Shown piece after piece: positions 45,342 through 53,315 of a stretch of DNA of 64,000 nt (position 1 is its first letter; every line of letters starts with the position of its first letter). A program made the translations under genes and the position numbers. The DNA lies in contig UQGG01000014.1 in assembly GCA_900540475.1 (NCBI GenBank), positions 62,001 through 126,000 on the forward strand. Reading direction: 5' to 3'. Source of the stretch: an uncultured Robinsoniella sp. Its GTDB lineage: Bacteria; Bacillota; Clostridia; Lachnospirales; Lachnospiraceae. The notes beneath the pieces were generated by a model. The model ran no database searches and was not told the DNA's origin. It saw only the letters and a program-made list of their open reading frames with translations.

Positions 45342-46259
45342 ATGAAAAGTATCAGCATCGGAAATGGGAAAATCCAGGTACCGGAAATCGGACTTGGATG
45401 TATGAGAATCAAAGAATTGAAGACCAGGGAGGCTGTCCGGGAATTGATTGACACTGCAATGGATCAGGGCATTAATTTTTTCGACCATGCAGATATATAT
45501 GCAGGAGGAGAAGCCGAGGAAATATTTGGTGATGTGACAGAGCCTGGGCTGCGGAACAAAATGCTGATTCAGACAAAATGTGCAATTCGTCCGGGGTGCT
45601 GCTTTGATTTCTCCAAAGAACATATAATCAGTTCGGTGGAAGGCAGCCTGAAGAGGCTGAAAACCGATTATATCGATATTCTGCTGCTTCACCGTCCGGA
45701 TACCTTAATGGAGCCGGAGGAAGTTGCCGGGGCATTTGAGGAGCTGGAGAAGTCAGGAAAGGTCCGCTATTTTGGGGTAAGTAATGAAAACCCATATCAA
45801 ATGGAACTATTGAATAAATACTGCAATCAAAAAATACTGATCAACCAGCTGCAGTTTAGCATTGCGCACTGCGGAATCGTAGATGCAGGGATTAATGTAA
45901 ATATCCATAACGATGCAGGAACAAACCGTGACGGTGGTGTACTGGAATACTGCAGATTAAAAGACATCACCATTCAGGCATGGTCGCCGTTTCAATATGG
46001 AATGTTTGAAGGCGTTTTCTTAAACAATGAAAAATTTCCCCTTTTGAATGAGAAGATTGACCGGATGGCAGAAAAATACCAGGTGACAAATAATGCGATA
46101 GCAATTGCCTGGATTCTGCGCCATCCAGCCAAAATACAGGCGATTGTGGGAAGTACGAATAAACAGAGAGTGGCGGATATCTGCAAAGCATCGGATCTTA
46201 CACTTACAAGAGAAGAATGGTATGAATTGTATATGGCGGCAGGGAAGAAGCTGCCGTAA
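45342..46259 (+). CDS. Aldo/keto reductase (YdhF-like)
   Basis: The 305-residue protein has the (beta/alpha)8 AKR fold and the catalytic tetrad: D48 and Y53 in FDHADIY, K79 in IQTKC and H117 in LLLHRPD. The NADP(H)-binding segment near IVGSTNKQRV (about 265-275) is present. It reduces an aldehyde or ketone with NADPH; the substrate cannot be deduced. One speculative link is lactaldehyde, a product of rhamnose and fucose breakdown. The start was kept at 45342 because the protein begins normally there; the ribosome binding site is weak. Confidence 0.88.
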   Translation: MKSISIGNGKIQVPEIGLGCMRIKELKTREAVRELIDTAMDQGINFFDHADIYAGGEAEEIFGDVTEPGLRNKMLIQTKCAIRPGCCFDFSKEHIISSVEGSLKRLKTDYIDILLLHRPDTLMEPEEVAGAFEELEKSGKVRYFGVSNENPYQMELLNKYCNQKILINQLQFSIAHCGIVDAGINVNIHNDAGTNRDGGVLEYCRLKDITIQAWSPFQYGMFEGVFLNNEKFPLLNEKIDRMAEKYQVTNNAIAIAWILRHPAKIQAIVGSTNKQRVADICKASDLTLTREEWYELYMAAGKKLP

Positions 46260-46270
46260 ATGTGAAAAGG

Positions 46271-46297
46271 GCGGCTGCAAATATTATATGCAGCCGC
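46271..46297. terminator. Bidirectional hairpin between the reductase and gadB
   Basis: GCGGCTGCA pairs perfectly with TGCAGCCGC around a nine-base A/T loop, between the stops of two convergent genes. Confidence 0.65.
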
Positions 46298-46307
46298 TCT
46301 GATTGGT

Positions 46308-47717
46308 TTAATGGGTAAATCCATAGACTTTCGGTTCTGTTTTTTTGCCATGAACAAGGACAGCAGCTTTGTCTAATTCCTGTATGCCTTCTTTCAGATC
46401 GCGAATCAGCAGTTCTGCCATATCATAGTTTAAATCAGCACGGCACACAATCCGCTGGATAATAACGTTCTCCAGATTCTTAGGCAGAGGATAGGTGGGA
46501 ACCTGCCATCCTCGCATGAGCAGGCGGTCGGATAAGTCATAAAGTGTCCACTCACGGTTTTCATCCTCTTTCAGAGTATAGCAGACAACCGGAAGGTCAC
46601 TACCGTCATGGTAGATATGGAAGATGCCGGTTTCTCTTAATTTATCAGCCAGGTAGTGCGCCACGTCTTGAGTCTTTTGCTGGATTCTCCGGTACCCCTC
46701 CTTTCCCAGACGGATAAAATTGTAGTATTGTCCAATAATCTGGCTGGCGGACCTGGAAAAGTTTAGGGCGATTGTGGGCATCTTGCCCCCCAGGTAATCT
46801 ACTTCAAAAATTAACTCCTCCGGGAGATACTCTTTGCGTTTCCAGAGAACCCATCCGATTCCGGGATATACCAGTCCATATTTGTGGCCGGAACAGTTGA
46901 TGGAGATAACGTTTTTTAAACGAAAATCCCAGGGCAGACCCGGATTTACAAAAGGTACAAAAAGACCACCGGATGCAGCGTCTACATGAATATAGACTTT
47001 ATGTCTGGTTGAGGCATTATAAGCTTCCAGTTTCCCGTCGATTGCCTGCATATCGTCAAATTTTCCGGTATAAGTAATGCCCAGGATACCGACTATGCCA
47101 ATGGTATATTCATCCACATATTGAAGTACCGTATCCGGATCTATGCACATACAGCCGGCGTTCATTGGTACCTCCCGCAGCTCAATATCCCAGTATACAC
47201 AGAATTTCTCCCAGCATACCTGATAACCGGAGGAAATCACAAGATTCGGTTTTTTAGAGAGATCAAGTCCAAATTCAGCGGCTCTTTTTCGCCAGCGGAA
47301 TTTCATTGCCATACCTGCCAGCATACATGCCTCAGAGGAACCTACGGTGGAGGTGCCGATGGAATCGGCTTCATCAGGAGAGTTCCACAGATGAGAGATC
47401 ATATTAATGCAGCGGTGTTCGATTTCTGCAGTCTGCGGGTACTCCGTCTTGTCAATGGCATTCTTCTCAAGGGTTTCGGACATAAGTTTAACGGCTTCTT
47501 CTTCCATGTAAGTCTGGCAGAACGTAGCCAGATTCAATCTTGCGTTGCCTTCGTTCATCAGTTCATCTTTAATCAACTGATAAGCAAGTGCCGGTTCGAG
47601 AGGATGATCGCCTATTACATTTTTCGGTATGGGGGAATCTGCCTCTAAGGTTCCGAAAAGCGGTGTATCAAAGGAATCCTTAAACGTTTCTCGTTTCTTG
47701 TACTGGTCATATAACAT
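46308..47717 (-). CDS. gadB: Glutamate decarboxylase
   Basis: The 469-residue PLP enzyme converts L-glutamate to GABA and CO2, consuming a proton. Motifs match the Gad family throughout: N-terminal RETFKDSFDTPLF, ARLNLATFCQTYM, GSSEACMLAGMA, HVDAASGGLF, and the PLP lysine K279 in NCSGHKYG, with LNFSRSASQIIGQYYNF after it. The ATG at 47717 is preferred over a GTG nine bases upstream because that GTG lies inside the AGGAGTGAG ribosome binding region. No glutamate/GABA antiporter gene is adjacent, so the full acid-resistance pair is not seen here. It has its own promoter at 47762-47790. Confidence 0.95.
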   Translation of the reverse strand: MLYDQYKKRETFKDSFDTPLFGTLEADSPIPKNVIGDHPLEPALAYQLIKDELMNEGNARLNLATFCQTYMEEEAVKLMSETLEKNAIDKTEYPQTAEIEHRCINMISHLWNSPDEADSIGTSTVGSSEACMLAGMAMKFRWRKRAAEFGLDLSKKPNLVISSGYQVCWEKFCVYWDIELREVPMNAGCMCIDPDTVLQYVDEYTIGIVGILGITYTGKFDDMQAIDGKLEAYNASTRHKVYIHVDAASGGLFVPFVNPGLPWDFRLKNVISINCSGHKYGLVYPGIGWVLWKRKEYLPEELIFEVDYLGGKMPTIALNFSRSASQIIGQYYNFIRLGKEGYRRIQQKTQDVAHYLADKLRETGIFHIYHDGSDLPVVCYTLKEDENREWTLYDLSDRLLMRGWQVPTYPLPKNLENVIIQRIVCRADLNYDMAELLIRDLKEGIQELDKAAVLVHGKKTEPKVYGFTH

Positions 47718-47761
47718 GATACTCACTCCTGTTCTATTTTTATTTTATATTGCTAAATTTT

Positions 47762-47790
47762 ATTATATGACATTTTAGAATGAAGTACAA
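47762..47790 (-). promoter_or_regulatory. Promoter of gadB
   Basis: On the - strand TTGTAC (47785-47790), 17 bases, TATAAT (47762-47767): close to the sigma-A consensus, 45 bases before the ATG. Confidence 0.75.
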
Positions 47791-47818
47791 TAATCGGGAA
47801 TTAAGAAAGATGTTGATA

Positions 47819-47867
47819 CAGGAATTATTATCAGGGTGCAGGAATCAATACAAGTGTACAGGAATTA
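47819..47867. promoter_or_regulatory. Three 20-bp-phased direct repeats upstream of gadB
   Basis: CAGGAAT occurs at 47819, 47839 and 47859, exactly 20 bases apart. Each is preceded by T and A or G, so on the gadB strand the motif is ATTCCTG(T/C)A three times. They lie about 30-80 bases upstream of the gadB -35. The phasing suggests cooperative binding by a regulator on one face of the helix. The factor is unknown. Confidence 0.6.
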
Positions 47868-47889
47868 ATTTCATGGTACGTTTTCCATG

Positions 47890-49317
47890 TTAAAATAAAA
47901 TCTTTAAGGCATATGCAAAATTACAGGGTGGCTGATCCGGAAGGGTTACTTCCAAAAAATTCTTTGTTTGAATAAAGTCAAGTCCGAAATCCGTTCCCAG
48001 CAGTTGCACCTTTGACACTGCTCTTGAACTGCATTTTTTCAGTGCCTTAATATAGAGTTTCCGGTTTTCCGGCCATCCAAAGGTAATGGCATAAACTGCG
48101 GAATCATTCTGGGTAAAGCGAAAGTCTTCGGAGGTAAAGGTGTGATTTCTGATATCAGATGCAAGCCCATCTTCCACCTGGTGATTGATTTTATCAATGT
48201 CATAATTTTCGTCCGCTACAGTGGTGGGACCTTCTGCCGCTGTCAGCCAGGGGCGGGTATAATAGATAGCCTCTCCGTTAACTTTCAGCCAGTCACCAAT
48301 TTCATGGAGTATGCTCACTGCATCAGGATGAAAGGATCCATCTGCATTTGGTCCTACATTTAATAATAAGTTTCCGTTTTTTGCCGTGATGTCACAAAGC
48401 TGATGGATGATGCTGCAGGAAGATTTATACTTAGGGTTTTGCACCATGCACCAGGTTATGTTATCTTCCAGCCGGTCATCTGTCTGCCATGGAAAGTTTT
48501 TCGCCTGGGAAAAACGCCCGCATTCAATATCATAGATTCCAATATCAGCCGGGAAATCTTCCTGCTTATAAGATATGGCAATATCTTTGCTGCTGCAAGT
48601 ATCATAGTAATGGCTCACCATCTTATAGCGGTATGCTTCATCGATAATAAAAGAGCGGCTGTCAAAATAGATCAGGTCAGGCTGATAGAGATCTACGACT
48701 TCGTTTACCTTATCCAGCCACATTTGATTAAACTTCCCATCCGGCATGCGGTAAGGGTGATACCGGTTTGTCTCCAGTGGCAGAGCATCCCAGTAATACT
48801 GCTCATTGTCGGGGTTATAGACATCCGCTTCTGCATCGGAAGACATAAACCATCCCCAAAGCCACTGATGGTGAAAGGTGCTCAGTATTTTGATGCCTCT
48901 TTTACGGAAAGCATTGACACACTCTCCGGTGATATCTCGTTTCGGTCCGTAATGAACAGCGTTTACCGGATTGACCTGACTGTTCCACATGGAAAAATTA
49001 TCAGCGTGTTCCGTAACGGGTCCCGCATATTTTGCTCCCGAAGCCACAACCAGATCTGCCCATTCTTCCGGATCAAACTTTTCCCCGGTAAACATCGGGT
49101 AAAAATCCTTATATCCAAAGTCGTGAAGAGAGCCATAGGTTTTTTCATGATGGACATTCTGGGAGAGACCTTTTCCGTACATATTCCTGGAATACCATTC
49201 ATTCTCAAAAGCCGGAACACTATAGGGTCCCCAATGGAAAAAAAGTCCGAATTTTGCATCCCGAAACCACTTTGGTGCCTGGCGTTCATAGGGTTTCCAA
49301 TTTAATTCTGATGACAT
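47890..49317 (-). CDS. GH29 alpha-L-fucosidase, intracellular
   Basis: The ATG at 49317 follows GGAGGTATCAAT; an upstream in-frame ATG would put that site inside the gene. The 475-residue enzyme has the GH29 opening KWFRDAKFGLFFHWGPYSVP, EWYSRNMY, EHADNFSMWNS and the probable nucleophile D219 in DLIYFDSRS. A C-terminal beta-sandwich fills the last 100 residues. No signal peptide is present, so it should act on imported fucosylated oligosaccharides. It is the last gene of the - strand arm, 148 bases after the esterase gene. Confidence 0.88.
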   Translation of the reverse strand: MSSELNWKPYERQAPKWFRDAKFGLFFHWGPYSVPAFENEWYSRNMYGKGLSQNVHHEKTYGSLHDFGYKDFYPMFTGEKFDPEEWADLVVASGAKYAGPVTEHADNFSMWNSQVNPVNAVHYGPKRDITGECVNAFRKRGIKILSTFHHQWLWGWFMSSDAEADVYNPDNEQYYWDALPLETNRYHPYRMPDGKFNQMWLDKVNEVVDLYQPDLIYFDSRSFIIDEAYRYKMVSHYYDTCSSKDIAISYKQEDFPADIGIYDIECGRFSQAKNFPWQTDDRLEDNITWCMVQNPKYKSSCSIIHQLCDITAKNGNLLLNVGPNADGSFHPDAVSILHEIGDWLKVNGEAIYYTRPWLTAAEGPTTVADENYDIDKINHQVEDGLASDIRNHTFTSEDFRFTQNDSAVYAITFGWPENRKLYIKALKKCSSRAVSKVQLLGTDFGLDFIQTKNFLEVTLPDQPPCNFAYALKILF

Positions 49318-49465
49318 ATTGATACCTCCAATTTTCATTATACTTAATATTTGCCGTTAAAATTGACACTGAATATAAGATCGCCGTAAATAAAAATCAC
49401 TGTATGTAAGACTCGCGGCATACACACCTCACATTCAATAAATCGCCCTTTATACAAAACTGGTT

Positions 49466-50899
49466 TTATACAATTCCGTGTGTTTCCACAGAAAATTGAT
49501 AAAAAGAAAGCACAGGAAGATACGTAACTCCATCTACGGGCGGAATAAAACTTGGAACGGGTTTATGGCAGAAGGAAACAAAAGCCTTCCCACGGATTTC
49601 CCGGTCCAGGGTAAGCAGCAGTCCATTGGGAATGCCAGGTGCCAGAATTATGCTGTAAGGTGGAACTTCCCCCAGGCTGTCTTCTATATAAAAGCCGCAC
49701 TCAGCAGGATTTTGGCTGTAAAGAAATAAGTTTTTTACCACACCGGAGAATCGCAGCAGTATCTGGTCCACCTGAATCAGTTCCGCACTGTGGATATCCG
49801 GTGCCAGAAAAGCCGGAGCACTGCAAAGCACATGACCGCACAGTTTTGCCATCCGTTCGCCTAAAAGTGTATTGGAAACAGAAGAATTGTGTACGTTATC
49901 GGACAGAGAGCAGTTTAATGTCGGGAGTACATATACATTTGGCATGGAAAGTGCAGTCCTGCGCTGGATTTCCCGGATTACAGCCCAACCTTCCTCATAA
50001 GGGGAGTCTATTTCCCGGTTCAGCTGAAAAGTAAAAAACGGTATTTCATACCCGAGATCGGCTCTTACATTGGAGATAAGCGTATGATATTTCTCCTCAT
50101 AGACTTCAAAATTTCCGGAGAGGGTATCCGCACATCCCTGGTACCATAAAATGCCGGCTGGGGCTGCAGTTCCGCTGTCCGGGGTAAGATCTTTGACTTT
50201 CCGCATCATATTCCAATAGAGTGACCCGGTTCCGTTTTTGTCCCACAGGTCAATGGGAGAGCCGCCCTTTGCACAGACAATCAATCCCACCGGGCAGCCC
50301 GAAATCTGCTGAAAGTGCCTGCCAAATGCGATCCATGGTGAAGTTCCCGACACCCGAAGTTCTGTGTTTGCATTATCATCATCAGCATCGGTAGATTCGT
50401 TTAAAGGGTGGGCGGCCAGAGCCCAGCGGTTATTGTTGCGCAGTACATGAACTCCTAAAGCCGGTGGGTCACCGCCCCAATCCTGACCAAACCCTGCGGC
50501 ATTTGACTGCCCCGCTACGAGAAACAGATTTCCAACACCGATGTGGAATCTCACGTCACCGCGGAACATCCAGGTATAGGTCCCATCGGTGCTGGCGGAA
50601 TCCACTCCGGTTTCAATCCGGTATAATCCGCCCTTTGGCAGAGAAAGGGTTATTTCAAAAGTGCCGGTAAAGCGTTCTTCGTCTTCCAATAAAAAGTCCG
50701 CAGGTGTCCATGGAATTACCGGATAATTATTCTCCTCCTGCATAATGCGCACTACCGGAACGGCGTATTTCACGCCCACGTTCAGGGCGGCTTCCGGTAC
50801 AGAATAATGTCCTTTTAGTGTAATGGTACCAGAATCCCCGGTCTTTTGTATAATTGCCCAGTCATCCGGGGCAGATGTTAATATTACTCCTGTCATCAT
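49466..50899 (-). CDS. SGNH carbohydrate esterase (sialate O-acetylesterase-like)
   Basis: The 477-residue protein has a beta-rich N-domain (1-120), an SGNH/SASA-type hydrolase domain with catalytic S132 in AGQSNAAGFG, the GILWYQGCAD block with its conserved Gln, and D334/H337 in SDNVHNSS. No signal peptide is seen, so it should remove acetyl groups from imported sugars in the cytoplasm. The start has two ATGs in a row; the second (50896) has the better distance from AAAGGAG. It starts eight bases after the binding-protein gene, so it is in that operon. Confidence 0.85.
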   Translation of the reverse strand: MMTGVILTSAPDDWAIIQKTGDSGTITLKGHYSVPEAALNVGVKYAVPVVRIMQEENNYPVIPWTPADFLLEDEERFTGTFEITLSLPKGGLYRIETGVDSASTDGTYTWMFRGDVRFHIGVGNLFLVAGQSNAAGFGQDWGGDPPALGVHVLRNNNRWALAAHPLNESTDADDDNANTELRVSGTSPWIAFGRHFQQISGCPVGLIVCAKGGSPIDLWDKNGTGSLYWNMMRKVKDLTPDSGTAAPAGILWYQGCADTLSGNFEVYEEKYHTLISNVRADLGYEIPFFTFQLNREIDSPYEEGWAVIREIQRRTALSMPNVYVLPTLNCSLSDNVHNSSVSNTLLGERMAKLCGHVLCSAPAFLAPDIHSAELIQVDQILLRFSGVVKNLFLYSQNPAECGFYIEDSLGEVPPYSIILAPGIPNGLLLTLDREIRGKAFVSFCHKPVPSFIPPVDGVTYLPVLSFYQFSVETHGIV

Positions 50900-50907
50900 A
50901 ATCTCCT

Positions 50908-52551
50908 TTACTTTATATTCAGCATTTCTGCCTGTTTATTTAAATCATCAATGTAGGTTTGTATGCCGTCATTTTCCCAGCGTCTGATAACCTCATGCCA
51001 CATATCCACAGGATCCGCTTCCCCAATAATGACTTTGGTGAATTCATCAATCATAGTTGATGTAGAAAATATATCAGACTCTTCTTTGGACATTTGTAAA
51101 AAGTCATATGGCCGTTCCACCATGGTAGTATTTTCCTGATTCCAGTGCAGTGTGCCGTTGGACATCTCCATAATCTTTCTGCCATACCGTTTGTTATTCT
51201 GCTCACTGGATACAAAATCATCATCGGACCCGCCCCAGGATGCCAGACTGGTAAATAAGTTTAAAGAGGGGTATTTTTTGAGCAGCAGCTCGGATACATT
51301 TTCACTGGAAGTATCCAGAAGACAGGTGTATTCCCTGTTCTTTAAGTTATAATCCTCCCCTTCTATGCCAAACCGGGTGAGATACCAGCCCTCCTCGGAC
51401 AGCAGGTATTCATACAGATATAAGATTCGTTCCATCTTCTCCTCATCAACATGAGAAGAAAACAAAGATTCCGACCAGAAAGGAGAGCTGCTGTTACTGT
51501 ACCGCTTCCCGTCTGCACATGGGAAAATATTTAAAATGCTCACCGCATCTTCAAAGGGTTCCGTTTCATCGTGATAGTGGTTCCAGTAAGCCTTGATTTC
51601 GGAAAGGGCGGCCGGAGAAGTCTTATATTCCAGCGCACCAAGCTTCCCTCTGGCAAAATCGTAGACAGAATCTACAGTCTTCTTCAAATAAAACTCCGGG
51701 TCAAGGCCCCCGCTTACATACAATTTCCGATAGGCTTGTACTACATCTTCGAATTCCGGCAGAAGGTAAGAGGGAAGAAACTTTCCGTCTTTTTTTACCC
51801 AGGTGTATACATTACATTCCGGTGCAATCCCCAGAATCAGCCACTTTCCAAGCGCGGTGCGATTCCCAACGTTATATCCCAGGGTATCATCCGCACCATT
51901 TCCATCCGGATCCTGCGTTGCAAAGGCAACCGTCATATCAATAAACTCATCCAGACTTTCGGGAGCTTTTAAGCCCAGATTATTCAACCAGTCTTTGCGC
52001 ACCAGCAGTCCTGCATCGGAGGATGATAAATCCATATCCCCAAATGAAGTCCTGGGAAATGTGTATATTTTACCGTCTTTCTGCTCTAAAAAATGCTGCA
52101 GGGAGTCAACCGTCTTTTTTACCTCGGGATAGCCGGAGAGGTCATCGGGCAGAGGTGTGAGCATTTTGCGTGAGATCATATCGGTCAGGGAAAGCGCGTT
52201 ATTTTCAGAGGTACCCGTTATTGTAGTTGCGGCAAAGATATCGGGGAGGGAATCCGACACCCCCATAACCAGATAGCGCTCATTATAATCGGACCAGTTC
52301 AGGTTAACAGGCTGAATCGTCATATTAAACAGATCTTCCAGATAACGCCAGACCCCGTCTTTTTCCTTGCTGTTTTCCATAGCCTGAATATTCCAGAATC
52401 CGATGCTGATCTCCAGGTGCTGGCTTAAATCGGCATTCTTAAGGGACTCCGGCAGCCTCTTTTCAGTTTCTGCCGGTCCGTCTTCCCGACATCCCCAGAG
52501 CAGGCATAGGAGAACCGCCAGTACAGCTAACATCACAATTTTTATTTTCAT
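50908..52551 (-). CDS. Oligosaccharide-binding lipoprotein (extracellular family 1)
   Basis: The 547-residue protein has a lipoprotein signal peptide with lipobox LLWGC (Cys21) and a type 1 extracellular solute-binding fold of the LplA/YtcQ size class. It starts three bases after the response regulator and lies in the kinase-regulator arm, apart from the permeases. It could be a second binding subunit for the LplB/YtcP-type permeases across the divergent promoter or a sugar-sensing partner of the YesM kinase (inference). Confidence 0.82.
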   Translation of the reverse strand: MKIKIVMLAVLAVLLCLLWGCREDGPAETEKRLPESLKNADLSQHLEISIGFWNIQAMENSKEKDGVWRYLEDLFNMTIQPVNLNWSDYNERYLVMGVSDSLPDIFAATTITGTSENNALSLTDMISRKMLTPLPDDLSGYPEVKKTVDSLQHFLEQKDGKIYTFPRTSFGDMDLSSSDAGLLVRKDWLNNLGLKAPESLDEFIDMTVAFATQDPDGNGADDTLGYNVGNRTALGKWLILGIAPECNVYTWVKKDGKFLPSYLLPEFEDVVQAYRKLYVSGGLDPEFYLKKTVDSVYDFARGKLGALEYKTSPAALSEIKAYWNHYHDETEPFEDAVSILNIFPCADGKRYSNSSSPFWSESLFSSHVDEEKMERILYLYEYLLSEEGWYLTRFGIEGEDYNLKNREYTCLLDTSSENVSELLLKKYPSLNLFTSLASWGGSDDDFVSSEQNNKRYGRKIMEMSNGTLHWNQENTTMVERPYDFLQMSKEESDIFSTSTMIDEFTKVIIGEADPVDMWHEVIRRWENDGIQTYIDDLNKQAEMLNIK

Positions 52552-52554
52552 ACC

Positions 52555-53310
52555 TCAATCCTCCCTGTTCCGGTAGGCAGTTGGCGTGATTCCCATGGTC
52601 TTTTTAAAAACTTTTGCAAAGTAAAAGTAATCCCGGTAACCAGTTGTTAATGCAATCTCGGAAACCGGCAGATCCGTATCCTGAAGTAATTTCACCGCAT
52701 GTTCTATGCGAAGTTCGGTGAGATAACAGCTAAAGGTCTTGTTCATTTCCTGGTTAAATAACTGGCTGGCATAATTGGGGTTGACGCTGCACTGCTCCGC
52801 AATCTGCTGGATGGAAATACACTCGCTGTAGTGCTGGTGAATATAGGACAGCATACATCTGACAATCCGGTTTTTCACCGGAAATTGATTGAGATTCTCT
52901 TCTTTCTGTTCTTTCTTTTTCTTTTCCATAGAATGGAGAAACTCTACTTTCTCATATGCGCGCAGAATGCTGTCCTGAATTTCCGTAGGGGAAAACGGCT
53001 TCAGGCAATAGCCGATTGCATTTTGAGTCATTGCTTTTTGTACATAGGCAAACTCTGCGTGTCCGCTTATGATGGTAAAAACAGTATCCACCTTTTCCAG
53101 GTTTGCTGCCTGCAGCAGTTCCAGACCGCCAAGGCCCGGCATTTTTATGTCTACAAATGCCAGGTCAGGCCGCTGGTCCAGAATTAACGAAAGCCCCGTT
53201 ACGCCGTTATACGCTTCCCCGATAATTTCAAAGTAATCCTGGTTAATCAGTAGCGCCCGCAGACTTTTGATCACCCATTTTTCATCATCAATAATGACTG
53301 CTCTGTACAT
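52555..53310 (-). CDS. YesN-like response regulator, short form
   Basis: The 251-residue protein has a receiver domain with D54 in AFVDIKMPG and goes almost straight to the AraC-type double HTH (about 150-251, with NPNYASQLFNQEMN and the ending MGITPTAYRNRED). It lacks the long middle region of the regulators at 29382-32466. The start is preceded by AGGAGG. It lies five bases after the kinase gene, so the two are a pair. Confidence 0.9.
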   Translation of the reverse strand: MYRAVIIDDEKWVIKSLRALLINQDYFEIIGEAYNGVTGLSLILDQRPDLAFVDIKMPGLGGLELLQAANLEKVDTVFTIISGHAEFAYVQKAMTQNAIGYCLKPFSPTEIQDSILRAYEKVEFLHSMEKKKKEQKEENLNQFPVKNRIVRCMLSYIHQHYSECISIQQIAEQCSVNPNYASQLFNQEMNKTFSCYLTELRIEHAVKLLQDTDLPVSEIALTTGYRDYFYFAKVFKKTMGITPTAYRNRED

Positions 53311-53315
53311 GATGG

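Noticed and set aside
47121..47648. A 175-codon + strand frame inside gadB
   Set aside because: Antisense to highly conserved Gad sequence; no start signal.
48403..49305. A 300-codon open frame on the + strand opposite the GH29 gene
   Set aside because: It lies wholly antisense to a gene with clear GH29 motifs, has no ribosome binding site or recognisable domain, and fits the frame shadow of that gene.
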